A DNA stretch of 64,000 bases from Schwartzia succinivorans DSM 10502. GTDB taxonomy: Bacteria > Bacillota > Negativicutes > Selenomonadales > Selenomonadaceae. Positions 27,183 through 38,600 of the stretch are shown piece after piece; within the stretch, counting starts at the first letter, position 1, and the number at the start of each line of letters is the position of its first letter. The position numbers and the translations under genes are program-made. Below the pieces are notes generated by a model, which was given only the letters and a program-made list of their open reading frames with translations, had not been told where the DNA came from and did no database searches. Where the stretch lies: the NCBI RefSeq assembly GCF_900129225.1, contig NZ_FQUG01000008.1, forward strand, positions 1 to 64,000, in the 5' to 3' direction.

Positions 27183-27740
27183 TCAGATAATCTTTTCCCC
27201 GTGATAAACTTCGCCTTCAATGTCCGGTTTGACACCATAGCCTATGGCCCACTCGGATTTATATTTAATTGCCTGTGCGTGGATTGCATCCATGCGGTCA
27301 TGGGTGCGGATAACCTTGCCCGGAACACCCACAACAAGTGAATTCGGCGGAACTACCATATTTTCACTTACCAGAGCGCCTGCGGCAATTATGGAGCCAC
27401 GGCCGATTTTCGCACCCGTAAGAATCGTTGCGTTCATTCCAACAAGAACATGGTCCTCAATCTCACAGCCATGGACGCATGCGCAGTGTCCGATTGTTAC
27501 ATAATCTCCGATGATGCACGGATTGTCATCAGCAACATGAAGACATGTAAGATCCTGCACGTTGGAGCATTCACCTACGGAAATATAGTTAACATCGCCA
27601 CGGGCAACGACTCCCGGCCAAAGGCTGGAATGTTTTCCTACACGGACATCTCCCGAGAGAAATACCTGCGGAGCAACAAATGCCTCGTCATGAATCTTTG
27701 GCGATTTTCCCTGAAAAGCATTACTTTTTAATGTGTACAC
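27183..27740 (-). CDS. Gamma-carbonic anhydrase family protein (left-handed beta-helix)
   Basis: A 185-residue hexapeptide-repeat protein: VFLSGDVRVGKHSSLWPGVV, then ARGDVNYISVGECSNVQDLT, DYVTIGHCACVHGCEIEDHV, and VGVPGKVIR near the end. The family's metal-ligand histidines are visible in CLHVADDNP and TIGHCACVHGC. These proteins trimerise and bind Zn or Fe; many hydrate CO2, while others are acyltransferase-like or of unknown role, so activity is not assured. The start is GTG at 27740, 7 bases after AGGAGG. A candidate promoter (TTGTTT, 16 bases, TATACT) lies between it and cdd, so it may be transcribed separately from the salvage operon upstream. Confidence 0.88.
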   Translation of the reverse strand: MYTLKSNAFQGKSPKIHDEAFVAPQVFLSGDVRVGKHSSLWPGVVARGDVNYISVGECSNVQDLTCLHVADDNPCIIGDYVTIGHCACVHGCEIEDHVLVGMNATILTGAKIGRGSIIAAGALVSENMVVPPNSLVVGVPGKVIRTHDRMDAIHAQAIKYKSEWAIGYGVKPDIEGEVYHGEKII

Positions 27741-27823
27741 AGCTCATACCTCCTGCTATTTACATTATTTATTATCTGCAATTTTAGTATAACTTATATT
27801 TAAGGAAAAACAATGAAAATTTC

Positions 27824-28219
27824 TCATTCCATATTTTCTTTTGAAAAAGCCTTTGGCAAAAGCTCCCCTATCGTCATTTCCTCCGTATCTCCGTTGAGAT
27901 TCGACATTATAATGCGCGATACACCGAATTCAGCCATAACCTGAAGGCAGGAACCGCAGGGAGCAGCAGGATTCGGGGAATCAGATACGACAGCTATGGC
28001 ATCAAACTCGGTTTCTCCTGATGAAACTGCCCGATAAATTGCCGTGCGCTCCGCACACATGGTTGATGAGAACGAACTGTTCTCTATGTTGCAGCCACCG
28101 TACATCTTTCCGTCCTTTGTCCTTATTGCCGCGCCAACCTTGAAATTCGAGTAAGGCGCGTAAGCAAATCCTCTGACACGGGCTGCCTCGTCCAATAAAG
28201 CCTTATCTTCCTCAGTCAT
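27824..28219 (-). CDS. cdd: Cytidine deaminase
   Basis: Deaminates cytidine and deoxycytidine to uridine and deoxyuridine. The zinc site is complete: Cys and catalytic Glu in MCAERTA and the second Cys pair in PCGSC. GGCNIENSSF, which contacts the nucleoside, is also intact. The 131-residue length is typical of the tetrameric enzyme. The start is the ATG at 28219, 8 bases after AGGAGG; a longer frame reaching 28237 overlaps the pdp stop and lacks a ribosome binding site. It is last of the cotranscribed set GNAT-deoB-pdp-cdd, which together salvage pyrimidine nucleosides into free bases and pentose phosphates. Confidence 0.93.
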   Translation of the reverse strand: MTEEDKALLDEAARVRGFAYAPYSNFKVGAAIRTKDGKMYGGCNIENSSFSSTMCAERTAIYRAVSSGETEFDAIAVVSDSPNPAAPCGSCLQVMAEFGVSRIIMSNLNGDTEEMTIGELLPKAFSKENME

Positions 28220-28233
28220 GCTGTGTTCCTCCT

Positions 28234-29559
28234 TCACTCATACCATTCTGTTTTGTCCTTTTCAACTCTTGCCAATACCTCTCCCATACACTCAGGCTTT
28301 TCATCTTCCCAGAAAACAGCCTTTTGAAGTGTTGCCTTTGCAGCAGGAAGTCTTGTCTCGTCATTTGCATAAAGTGTGATGTAGGGTTCTCCCTTTCTGA
28401 CAAAATCGCCGGTCTTTTTATGCAGGTATATCCCGGCTGCCATGTCAAGGGTATCTCCCAGTTTTTCGCGGCCCGCGCCAAGCTGCATGGATGCGATTCC
28501 TATTTTTTCCGCGTCCATACCTCCAAGATAGCATTCCCTTTCCGCCACCAGTGTTTCCTCTACTGATGCCTTCGGGAAACGTGATGTATCCTCAAGATAG
28601 GAAATGTTTCCACCCTGTGCCTCAACCATCTCAAGGAGCTTCTTGTAGGCACTTCCGTCTTCAAGAACACTCTCTGCCATTTTGCGGCAGGCCTTGCGGC
28701 CTCCTTTTTCTGAGAGGTAAATCATATCTGCCGCAAGCGCCAGCGATACCTCCCGAAGATCCGCAGGGCCTCCGCCCTTCAAAACCTCAACGGCCTCCTT
28801 AACCTCTATGGAATTTCCAACGGCACGGCCCAGAGGTGCATCCATATTGGTAATCAGCGCAACTGTACGGCGTCCGGCAGATTCACCGATGTCCACCATT
28901 GTCTGCGCAAGCTCCACAGCCTCGCTTTTCATTTTCATGAAGGCTCCGCTTCCGACCGTAACATCCAGAAGTATCGCATCGCTGCCTGCCGCCAGCTTCT
29001 TGCTCATTATGGACGAAGCGATAAGAGGAATGCTGTCCACGCTGCCCGTTACATCCCTCAGAGCATACATGAGTTTATCCGCGGGAGCAAGCTCGGCAGA
29101 CTGTCCTATTACGGAAAGCCCGTATTTTTTTACATTTTCGCGGAACTTTTTTTCGCTCAGCTCTGTACGAAAGCCGGGGATTGATTCAAGCTTGTCCAGC
29201 GTTCCTCCGGTATGCCCGAGTCCCCGGCCGCTCATTTTCGCAACTACGCAGCCGCAGGCGGCGGCAATGGGTGCCACTATAAGCGTCGTCTTGTCCCCGA
29301 CACCGCCTGTACTGTGCTTATCGACCTTTATTCCGGGAATATCCGAAAGGTCTACCGTATCTCCGGACCGAAGCATCGCCATTGTGAGGGATGAGGTTTC
29401 TTCATTATCCATTCCCTGAAACCATACCGCCATGAGCCATGCGGACATCTGCTCCACGGGAATTTCCCCTTTGGTAAAGCCTTCGACGATGAAGCCTATT
29501 TCTTCCGCCGACAATGCTTCCCCCCGTTTTTTCTTAACGATAAGGTCGTACATGCGCAT
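28234..29559 (-). CDS. pdp: Pyrimidine-nucleoside (thymidine/uridine) phosphorylase
   Basis: Phosphorolysis of thymidine, deoxyuridine or uridine to base and (deoxy)ribose-1-phosphate. The family signature is seen in VDKHSTGGVGDKTTL, then KMSGRGLGHTGGTLDKLES and the lysine-containing YALRDVTGSVDSIPLI. Length (441) matches the dimeric enzyme family; the second half carries the C-terminal PYNP domain (PYITLYANDETRLPAAK). The start is ATG at 29559 after GGGAGG. Deoxyribose-1-phosphate made here is the substrate of the phosphopentomutase encoded 17 bp upstream. Broad pyrimidine specificity (Pdp) versus thymidine-only (DeoA) cannot be decided from sequence. Confidence 0.92.
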   Translation of the reverse strand: MRMYDLIVKKKRGEALSAEEIGFIVEGFTKGEIPVEQMSAWLMAVWFQGMDNEETSSLTMAMLRSGDTVDLSDIPGIKVDKHSTGGVGDKTTLIVAPIAAACGCVVAKMSGRGLGHTGGTLDKLESIPGFRTELSEKKFRENVKKYGLSVIGQSAELAPADKLMYALRDVTGSVDSIPLIASSIMSKKLAAGSDAILLDVTVGSGAFMKMKSEAVELAQTMVDIGESAGRRTVALITNMDAPLGRAVGNSIEVKEAVEVLKGGGPADLREVSLALAADMIYLSEKGGRKACRKMAESVLEDGSAYKKLLEMVEAQGGNISYLEDTSRFPKASVEETLVAERECYLGGMDAEKIGIASMQLGAGREKLGDTLDMAAGIYLHKKTGDFVRKGEPYITLYANDETRLPAAKATLQKAVFWEDEKPECMGEVLARVEKDKTEWYE

Positions 29560-29576
29560 AACGCAGGCCTCCCGAT

Positions 29577-30755
29577 TTAATGTTTAATCTTCGACCAGAA
29601 GCTTGTACCCGGAGTTTTCAGCTCTACTCCGAACATCTCCGCAACGGTTGCCGCTACATCAGCAAAGGTCGGGCGCGTACCCAGGTCAACCCCTGCCTTT
29701 ATGCCTTCCCCGTAAACCAGCAGCGGAACATATTCACGGGTGTGGTCTGTCCCCGCGGCCCCCGGGTCGCAGCCGTGGTCTGCTGTAATCATGAGGATAT
29801 CATCCTTCTTCATGCGTTCGCAGAACGTACCGAGCTGACGGTCAAATACCGTCGCCGCATGCGCGTATCCGTCTATGTCACGGCGGTGTCCGTATTTCAT
29901 ATCAAAATCCACGAGGTTCGTGAAGCAGAGTCCCGTGAAATCCTCATCAAGCACGGCGATTGTCTTTTCCATTCCGTCTTCGTTGCCGTCCATAGGAATG
30001 TGACGCCCTACGCCCTTTCCTGCAAAGATGTCACGGATTTTTCCGACACCGATTGTAGAGAAGCCTGCCTTCGAAAGGGCATCCAGCATTGTATCAACAG
30101 GCGGCACCAGCGAATAGTCGTGGCGTCCCGATGTGCGTGTGTATTTCGGCCATGTACCCACAAACGGACGGGCAATGACTCTGCCAACGCCCCAAGGGCC
30201 CTGCATTACCTCTCTTGCCTTCAGGCATGCTTCATAAAGCTGTTCCTCTGAAAGGACGCTGTTATGCGCCGCAATCTGCAGCACGCTGTCAGCCGATGTG
30301 TAGACGATAAGGGCGCCTGTTTCTATGTGCTCGCGGCCGAAATCATGGATAACCTGTGTCCCGGAATACGGCTTGTTGCAGAGCACCTTTCTTCCGAGAG
30401 CTTTTTCAAGCGCATCTATGCACTCCTTCGGGAATCCATCCGGAAAGAGCGGCATTCCCTGCTCCGACACGATGCCTGCAATTTCCCAGTGCCCTGTAGT
30501 CGTATCCTTTCCACGGGATTTTTCCTGCAGACGTGCGAAGGCTGCCTTTGGATGCTCAACGCGCATGCCCACATCCACGCCCTCAATATTGAAAAGTCCC
30601 ATGTGGGCAAGATGCGGTGCCGCAAATTCCTTTGAATGAAGAATGGTCTGGAGAGTATGGCATTCTCCGTCGCCAAACTCCGCCGCGTCCGGCTCTGCTC
30701 CTATGCCGAAGCTGTCAAGAACAATAATAAAAAGCCGTTTTGGCTGTGTAGTCAT
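29577..30755 (-). CDS. deoB: Phosphopentomutase
   Basis: Interconverts (deoxy)ribose-1-phosphate and -5-phosphate. An alkaline-phosphatase-superfamily metalloenzyme with the metal-binding motifs VLDSFGIGAEPDA near the N-terminus and TADHGCDPGAAGTDHTREYV near the C-terminus, plus TTGHWEIAG around the catalytic Thr. The 392-residue length is typical of DeoB. Start ATG follows GAAGGGGG. It is the second gene of the nucleoside-salvage operon, 3 bp after the GNAT gene. Confidence 0.95.
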   Translation of the reverse strand: MTTQPKRLFIIVLDSFGIGAEPDAAEFGDGECHTLQTILHSKEFAAPHLAHMGLFNIEGVDVGMRVEHPKAAFARLQEKSRGKDTTTGHWEIAGIVSEQGMPLFPDGFPKECIDALEKALGRKVLCNKPYSGTQVIHDFGREHIETGALIVYTSADSVLQIAAHNSVLSEEQLYEACLKAREVMQGPWGVGRVIARPFVGTWPKYTRTSGRHDYSLVPPVDTMLDALSKAGFSTIGVGKIRDIFAGKGVGRHIPMDGNEDGMEKTIAVLDEDFTGLCFTNLVDFDMKYGHRRDIDGYAHAATVFDRQLGTFCERMKKDDILMITADHGCDPGAAGTDHTREYVPLLVYGEGIKAGVDLGTRPTFADVAATVAEMFGVELKTPGTSFWSKIKH

Positions 30756-30758
30756 AAG

Positions 30759-31289
30759 TTATTCCCCCTTCGATTTTTTCCTCGCAAAATATTCCCGGTC
30801 AAGAATAGCAAGTATCACAAGATTTTCGTATTTCCCGTTCACCAGCATGGTCTCACGCAAAAGAGCCTCACGCTGAAGCCCTGCTGCCTCGTAAACATGC
30901 AGGGCACGTTCGTTGTAATCCTTGCAGTCCAGCCAGCCCCGATGAAACTTCATATCCTCAAAGGACCACTCCTCAAGAAGCTCCATCGTCTCATGCCCGT
31001 AGCCCCTGCCCTTGGCATCAATAATGACCTTTCTCCACTCCACCTCATGGTCAGGGTTGTTAAGGTTGCCTATCATCAAAAAGCCCACAGCGTTCCCTGT
31101 ATCCTTCTCCTCCACGATAAAATGAACCATGGACTCGCTGTTGAGACCTTTTTCGTGTACTTCTCTGGACTCAGGAAGAATAAACCGCACGTTTTCCGGA
31201 CGGTTTTCCGCTTCCATAATATAATCAAGATCCTTGAGCTCCGCCACACGCAGTCTGAGCCTTTTTCCTTCCTTCACAATCTTTCCCAA
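30759..31289 (-). CDS. GNAT-family N-acetyltransferase
   Basis: Acetyl-CoA-dependent acetyltransferase of the RimJ/RimL-like GNAT group. A GNAT core is visible with the pyrophosphate-binding loop in DAKGRGYGHETMELL (about residues 95-109), followed by HRGWLDCKDYNERALHVYEAAG, the usual beta-strand and Asn-x-x-Ala region of RimJ-like enzymes. The acceptor substrate cannot be inferred. It starts at TTG (31289), 8 bases after AGGAGG, and is the first gene of a tightly packed operon with deoB, pdp and cdd, which is not itself evidence for a role in nucleoside metabolism. Confidence 0.85.
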   Translation of the reverse strand: MGKIVKEGKRLRLRVAELKDLDYIMEAENRPENVRFILPESREVHEKGLNSESMVHFIVEEKDTGNAVGFLMIGNLNNPDHEVEWRKVIIDAKGRGYGHETMELLEEWSFEDMKFHRGWLDCKDYNERALHVYEAAGLQREALLRETMLVNGKYENLVILAILDREYFARKKSKGE

Positions 31290-31453
31290 GTATTTCGCCT
31301 CCTGAAACCTCTCTCTTTCTATTTAGACAAAAACACGAAAATTCCTGCCTTCTCTTTTTCTTTTTCTATATATATACTAAAATATAAATATATAAATAAC
31401 ATGAAATTCTTTTCTACGATTAAAATTCATCTGTTTTTAAGGAGGAACTTAAT

Positions 31454-32515
31454 TTGACCGATACTTTATTCGGCATTATCATCGACTGGCAGCTTATAAA
31501 GGATGCCCTTCTGCTTCCGGCATTAATCCTTGGACTGTCGCTTGTCGTCGGCTTTGCCCTTAACTCTTTTCTGAAGCACTATATAAACACACATCTGGAC
31601 ATCCCACAGGACAGCGCTCTTGCTTTTTTCCTCGCCGCAGTGAAGGGACTTCCGCGGCTCTGGTGCTTTGGCATAGGCGTTTACTGGACCATACGCACGC
31701 TGAACATGCCTGAGCCTGTGGAGCAGCTTCTTTCATATGCTCTCTTTGCCATCATAGTTTTCTCCATCACACGGGTTGCCGCCCGCGTCGCGGAGCATGT
31801 GATGCAGATTCACACACAGGCTTTGACGAGCACGAACTCCTCCAGTACACTGCTTTCAAATTTCGTAAATCTCACAGTATACAGCTTCGGCCTCGTGATA
31901 ATATTGGGCTACTTCGGCATATCAATAGCTCCAATCCTGACGGCTCTCGGTGTCGGAGGTCTTGCCGTAGCTCTCGGACTTCAGGATTCTCTCGCAAACC
32001 TCTTCGCAGGACTTCATCTTATACTTTCAAAGCAGGTCTGCATAGGCGACCACATCAGTCTTGCCTCCGGAGAAACAGGAGAGGTCGTCGACATACGCTG
32101 GCGCTACACAATCCTGAAAACCGTGACAAATAATACTATCATAATACCTAACAAGAGCATTTCATCAGTCATACTTACAAACTTCGATTCACCAAGCCCC
32201 CATCTGGCGATTGTAATTCCCGTCGGCGTAAGCTACGACAGCGACCTTGAGCAGGTGGAGAGAGTCACCCTCGAGGTTGCCCGGAACGCCATGCAGGAGG
32301 TCGTCGGAGACTCCGGCGAAACCATCGGAGAGCCGAAGGTATTCTTTCACACCTTCGGAGATTCCTCCATCAACTTCGATGTCATTCTGCATGCCAAACA
32401 GCTGTCCAACAAAAACATGCTCAAGCACGTCTTCATAAAGGACCTCACAAAGAGATACCGGGAGGAAAATATAACAATCCCGTATCCGATAAGAACGATT
32501 CTGCAGGATAAATAA
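31454..32515 (+). CDS. mscS: Small-conductance mechanosensitive channel, MscS family
   Basis: Membrane-tension-gated channel. N-terminal transmembrane helices (residues ~12-35, 60-80, 90-112, and TM3 around 135-190 with the Gly/Ala-rich pore segment ALGVGGLAVALGLQDSLANL) are followed by the beta-domain (GDHISLASGETGEVVDIRWR) and an alpha/beta vestibule ending in ITIPYPIRT, all standard MscS features. The length of 353 residues is slightly longer than E. coli MscS. The start is TTG at 31454 after GGAGG. It is transcribed divergently from the salvage operon and ends at a terminator shared with the autotransporter. Confidence 0.93.
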   Translation: MTDTLFGIIIDWQLIKDALLLPALILGLSLVVGFALNSFLKHYINTHLDIPQDSALAFFLAAVKGLPRLWCFGIGVYWTIRTLNMPEPVEQLLSYALFAIIVFSITRVAARVAEHVMQIHTQALTSTNSSSTLLSNFVNLTVYSFGLVIILGYFGISIAPILTALGVGGLAVALGLQDSLANLFAGLHLILSKQVCIGDHISLASGETGEVVDIRWRYTILKTVTNNTIIIPNKSISSVILTNFDSPSPHLAIVIPVGVSYDSDLEQVERVTLEVARNAMQEVVGDSGETIGEPKVFFHTFGDSSINFDVILHAKQLSNKNMLKHVFIKDLTKRYREENITIPYPIRTILQDK

Positions 32516-32609
32516 TCCAAAACGAAGCTGTCGCAAGGCGTCGCATAATTAAATACTAATAATCACAGCCCCACTATTTTCATTACCATTTTTACATCAC
32601 TTACGACAA

Positions 32610-32658
32610 AAAAAGGAGCAGTCAATAATGCCTTGGCATTATATAACTGCTCCTTTTT
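32610..32658. terminator. Bidirectional terminator between mscS and the autotransporter
   Basis: 13-bp outer stem AAAAAGGAGCAGT / ACTGCTCCTTTTT enclosing a smaller AATGCC / GGCATT hairpin, between convergent genes; poly-A and poly-T flanks serve both directions. Confidence 0.9.
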
Positions 32659-32683
32659 CATGCTCTTAATACACTTAATACTC

Positions 32684-35600
32684 TTAGAACGCGAAGTTCA
32701 TGGACACGCCGCCCTTGAAGCCCTTCTTGTGGCCTGCGTAGCCTGTCATATCGAGGCTCAGGCTCCACGGGGAATCCGCCGACTCCTTGAAGGTCGCACC
32801 CAGCTCAAGTCTTGCGCTTCCGCCGCTTGTGTCAGCTCCGCGGATTGTCATTCCGTTTACGCTGCCCTCTGCCTTGCCGTCGAATTCATGCTCATAGGAA
32901 AGGTCTCCGTAGAAGTTCCATTTGTCACGCTTCATGGTGTATCTTGCACCCGCACGGAGGATATGGCTGTTTACAGCATCAAGGTCATATTTGTCCCCGT
33001 CTGCCGTAAAGTCAATTCCGTTCTTATGGTTGAAGAAGTATCTGCCGTAGACCTCAACAGTATCGCCGTTCTTCACTGCTACCTGCTTTCCTGCTCCCAG
33101 ATGGAAGCCCAGGTAATTCGAGCGCTCATTGTAGCCGTAGGTCTGGTCTCCTGCGCGGAGAAGATTCGATGTATCTTCGCGGACACTGCCCACACGGATG
33201 CTTCCCTCATAGTAGAGTCCGTCCTTGTTCGTAATTCTTCCGAGAAGTCCGCCGCCTGTGTAGTCTACCTTGCCGTCGCCGCGCTCAGCGCCGTTGTGCG
33301 TGGTGAAGCTGCCCTTGCCGTGCTCCACGAATGCGCCGTAGTCAATGGTGGAGTTTCCCTTCTCCGTCTTCTTGCCGACGGAGACGATTCCGTTCCACAT
33401 ATTGACGTTCACATGGCTGCCCGTCTCCTGCTCGATGGAGCTTCCGCCCAGTTTGGCGTAGGAGTATACACCGTCTGCTCCGATGTTTTCCTTGCGGAAC
33501 ATTCTTTCTGTCGCGGAGTTGATGAAGTCGTTTCCTGCGTTAATAGCAACCATGCCTGCCTCGGATGCCATGACCGTGTTGTGTGTCTGCTCGCTGAGGC
33601 CGACGCTCTCTATCTCATAGAGTACATTGCCTGTTGTCGCATCCTTTGTGACTTTTCCTGTACCCGTCAGGGCCGTACCCATAGTGTACTCGGAAGCCTC
33701 TGTTACAGTCGCTGCCTTGTTTGCTGCGCTGCTCTGGTCGAGAAGCGTCATGGTGTCGCCCTTGGAGACCTTCGTTGCTCCGCTGAAGGCTATGTTGGAC
33801 GCGCTTACGGTTGCATGTGAGAGGTCGCTTGCGGTGCCGTCGCTTATTGTGACAGCAGCCTTGCTTGTGCTCCACGGTGCCGCCTTGAAGTTCACCGTCT
33901 CAAAGTTTGAGATGTTCTTTACGCTCTGTCCTCCGCCTGTCCATGCGGAGGCTGCGCCAACGTTCAGTATGTTGCCGGTGTATTCCTTGTTGCCGCCGAA
34001 GAGTCCTGTGCTTGAAATATCTGCAGTACCGGAAAGGTTCACCGTGTTGTTCTTTGTTGTGCCGCTCTCACTGTAGCCGCCGTATACTCCGCCGTCGATG
34101 GTAAGACCGCCCAGTGTTGAGGATGCAAAGGTATTGCCCAGCACTGTTCCGCCGCTGAGGTTTACGGTGTTGCTGTCAGCCGCAGTGGTGCCGCCGTAAC
34201 CGCCGATTACGCTGCCGTTTACTGTGCCGCCTGTCATGGTAACAATATTTCCCGCAGCAGTTTCTTCTGCAAATGCACCAAAGGCATGCTCCTGCACCGT
34301 GCCGTTCGCAACCGTAACGGTATTGTTCACAGCCTCCGCGCAGCCGCCGCCGATGATACCGAGAACTGTTCCGTCCTCAAAATTGACACTGTCTTCAGAG
34401 GAGCGTATTTTGCTCTTGCCGCCGTAGAGATAATCCCGTATATTGACATTTCTTGCTGTTACCGTGTTATTCGAAGCAGTGCCTGTCTCGCTGTAGCCGC
34501 CGTAGACAGCTCCATCTACCGTACCGCCTGTGACCTCCGCGGTATTGGAGGATGCCTCGCCGCTGCCGCTCTTTCCGCCGTAGACGTTTCCTTTAACGTC
34601 GCTGTTCGTGACGCTTGCGGTGTTGGAGGTGACATCTCCGCCGCTCTTTCCGCCGTAGACATTTCCGTCTACCTCACCGCCGGAAACATTTGCCGTGTTC
34701 TGTACAGATGTTCCGTTTGTGCTTGAGCCGCCTGTTACGTCTCCGCCTACCTTGCTTCCGCCTGTGACGTTTGCAGTGTTGCCTGTGGTATTTCCGCCGT
34801 CGGAATGTCCACCCATGACGTCACCCTCGACCTCACTGCCGCCTTTGACGTTTGCAGTGTTTCCGGTGGACGGGCCGTTGTCGCTCCTGCCTCCGATTAC
34901 GTCACCGCCTGTGCCGTCGTCATTGGTCTTGATCTTTGCGCCGTTCTCTACATTGGTTTCGTTCTCCTTGGCAGTACCATTTCCTGTAGCCTCGCCGCCT
35001 GTTACGTCTCCCTTCTTTTCGCCGCCGCTTACATCGCCGCCTTCTTTGATGGCATCCTTATCTGCCGCAGGAGCTTCGTCTGTTCCGCGGTCAACCACAT
35101 ACCAGAGCTTTCCGCCTTCCCAGTATGCATGGCCTTTGCCTGTCTTGCCGTTGGAGAGGGTAAATACTCCGCCTCTTGTCTTGTTTACGCTGTCGCCGAA
35201 GTTGGAGACAAGCTCCATTTTATCTCCTGCAGAGAGGGAATCCATTCCGCTGAAGGTAATGTTAGAAGCATCTACAACAGCTTTGGTGAATACTTCTGTG
35301 CCTTCGCGTGTGTAACCGCTTCCCCAGCCAACAGTACTGAAGTTAAGTCCCATTGCGGAGTTGTCTGCTACGGTGTAGAGAACATTTCCGCCCGACGCGG
35401 AGACATTTCCTGTTACTTTTCCGTCTACGCTGAGTCCTGCAGCCTTTTCGTAGGAGTAGTTGTTTGCCCCTGCTTCCTTACCTGCTATGTCGTTTAATGT
35501 TCCGTTGCCCTTGAGGAGCGTCATGGAGTCTCCGACTGCTGCGCCCTTCTTCTGATCCTGTGTCATGGAGATGGAGAAGCTGCCCGTGTTCAGCGTGCTT

Positions 35601-38600
35601 ACATTGCTGTAGTCGTAGAATGCTCCGCTCTTATCGAGATAGACGCCGTCCTTTGTATATACAGCGCTTCCCAGAACTATGCTTGAAATACTTGCAGCGC
35701 CTACACGGTAAATAAGACTCTGCCCGTCGTCGCTGGCAATGACACCCTTCGCCTGCTGTCCCGAAAGGGTAATACCGCTGTCCGTCTCGCTGTATGTGCC
35801 CGACGGCTTGTATTTTATGCTGTCGTCTATTTTCGCATTGGTAAAGAAGTCGTCTACATTCGAAAGCAGTATTGTGTAATCTGCTACCGCTCCTGTTGGT
35901 GGCTGAGTAAATCCGCTTCCCGTGACAGATATTCCTTCCGTATTCTTCGTCCAGTGATTTGTTGAAACATTATAAGGAGTCCCGTTGTAGTCCCAGTTGG
36001 AAATATTAACGCTATCGACACTCTTGCCCGTTACACTGTATTTGACTTTCTCTGACTCTGTTGTGACATTTCCTGTGACCGTACCGCCGATAGTCACACC
36101 GTTAGCTGCATTGTAACCAACGGACTGACTGCGCGGCGAGCCTGTAACAGTAAGACCGTTTCCAAGGCCTGTCGCATTGGAAATAAGCGTAGTACCGCTT
36201 GTCCCCGGGTTAAGGCTGTTAATAGTGTCATTGTCAAAGGTAAATGTGAGCTTGGACGCGTCAATGCCTCCGTTGCCTACGTTATTGAAATCGTATGCAG
36301 CGGACATATTACGGGACGTACCCCATGTCATGCCGCCCAAATCTACTTTGTCCACCTTCGTATGCTCTGCTTTATAAAGGAGTTTCTTCTTATCCGTGTC
36401 ATCTACCTTTACGCCGCCGGACTTCATACCCGAAAGAGTAACTCCCTCGACCTCGTCTCCCGAGACGCGCTCGTTGTCCTTGTATGCCTTTGTTCCCGTC
36501 ACATTTCCAAACTCAAGGCCGTCTCCTGTGAGTGTCATGATAGTCGTATCTGTAGAAGGTGTTGTGGTAAAGACTCCCGCATCTACATCAATACCGCCGC
36601 CTGATGTGCTTGGCCCCCAGCTGCTATCTATGGTTACGCCTGAACCCTTCCAGCCTGTAAGGTCTAACTTATCCAGACTCTTTCCTGTGACCTTATAATC
36701 CACCGTTCCCGTCGTGCCTGTGGAAGACGTGGACACATCACCCGTCAGCGTACCCGTGAGCTTTATGCCCTGAGTGCTGTCGGTATAGCTTACCGTCTGA
36801 CTGCGAGGCGAACCTGATACAAGAATATCTCCTCCGAGATTTTTCGCACCTGTAAGAAGCGACCATGTTGTGTCCTTTGCCACAGTATTAACAGTATCTC
36901 CTGTAAAAGTAAAGCTCAGATTATTTGCATTGACCGATGTCACTCCTCCGAAATCATAGTTGGTTTCTGCCGCACGTCCCGTGCCCCATGTCATGCCTCC
37001 GAGGTCAATGCTTGTGGCATTTTTTGTCTCAACTTTATATGTCAGCTTTTTGCTGTCGTCGGATTTCTTGATACCTCCGGACTTTGTACCCGAAAGTGTT
37101 ACGCCGTTCTTCTCATCTCCGCTGAAAGACCCTCCTTCGCTATATGCCTTGTCGCCTGTTACCTCACCGAAAACAAGACTGCCTGTCGGATCAAGCGTGA
37201 AAATATCTACGTCTCCACCTGTAGTCGGCGTATCAAAATTTCCCGTATCTACAGCTATTCCCGTGGTTGTCCCCGGTTCCCAGCTTGTATCGATGTTTCC
37301 CACTGCCGTGCCGTTCCAGTTAGAAAGGTCAACATTTTCCAGAGTTTTTCCTGTTACTGTATATTCTACCTTTCCTACCCCTGCTGTAGCAGATGTAGAG
37401 ACTGTTCCTGTCATAGTACCGGACAGCTTCACGCCTGTTCCATCTGTATAGCTGATAGACTGGCTGTGAGGTGTGCCCGTCACAGTAAGATTTGCAGCTA
37501 AGTTTGTGGCATCTGAAAGAAGTGCAATAGTATCATTTTTCTTTACGGTGTTTGCACTGTCAGGCGACTTAAATCCAGTAAAGTTCAGGTTTGAAGCATC
37601 CACTCCTGTAGTATTTGCAAAATTATAAGAGGTGTCTACTGTGCGCCCATCGCCCCAGGTCACATCCCCAAGGGAGACACTTCGCGTATCCATTGCCCCT
37701 GCAAAAAATTGCAGTTTTGCACCGTCATCTGATGCCTTAACACCGCCACTCTTATAGCCAGTAAGGGTGACACCCTTATCTATATCATCAACAAGCTCTG
37801 TTCCCGGATTATATTTTTTATTTCCCTTAATTTGGTTATCGTTAAAGAATCCTGCAGTTGCGGTAATAATATCCTTATTCGAAGTCGGATTTGTAAAATT
37901 ATCAGCGTTGATGGACTCGTTCCCTGTTCCTCCGGTCAGCCCTGATGACCAACCATCATCCAGAGTAATGCCCGTACCCGTCCACCCTGCAAGGTCAACC
38001 GATGTAAGAGTACCGCTGTTAAGTGTATATTTAACATTACCGCCTGAAACAGATAAATCACCTGTTGCCGTACCATTTAAAGTCATTCCGTTGGTGGTAA
38101 CTTTAGCATTGACTACACCCTTACCTTCTCCAATGGGTTCAACATGACCATTAGTTATATTAGTCGCTCCGGAAAGAAGTGTCATGGACTGCCCGGTTCC
38201 TGCCAATGGATCTGCAGTGAACGTGGTCGTACCACTAAATGTTAATCCGGACGCATCAATTGCCGTATTTCCATCAAAAGAAAACGTATTGGCAGCAACA
38301 ACACGTGCGGCAGTAGACGAATTCCACGCCACCGTCCCAAGCGTCACTTTCGAAACACTATCGGCATTTTTATAGACAATGTCATGATTGCTGTTTGCCA
38401 CATACATTGATTGTTTATTCTTGTATGTAAATGCCACATCGGTCCTCGTCTCAGCAGTGGACTCCTCGTCTTCCTTAACTGTTTGTTCTGCTGTGGTAAG
38501 ACCATTAATTACAGTTTCTTCTGTATCGCCATTTTTACGTACAACTTTTATACCCGAGAAATCAGTTCCGGCATGGAAAAGTGTCATGGTTCCTGTAGAA

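Noticed and set aside
32633-33820. 395-codon open frame on the plus strand opposite the autotransporter barrel
   Set aside because: Cys/Val-rich shadow of the real minus-strand gene; no ribosome binding site or family resemblance, and the minus-strand barrel motif and terminal Phe are clear.
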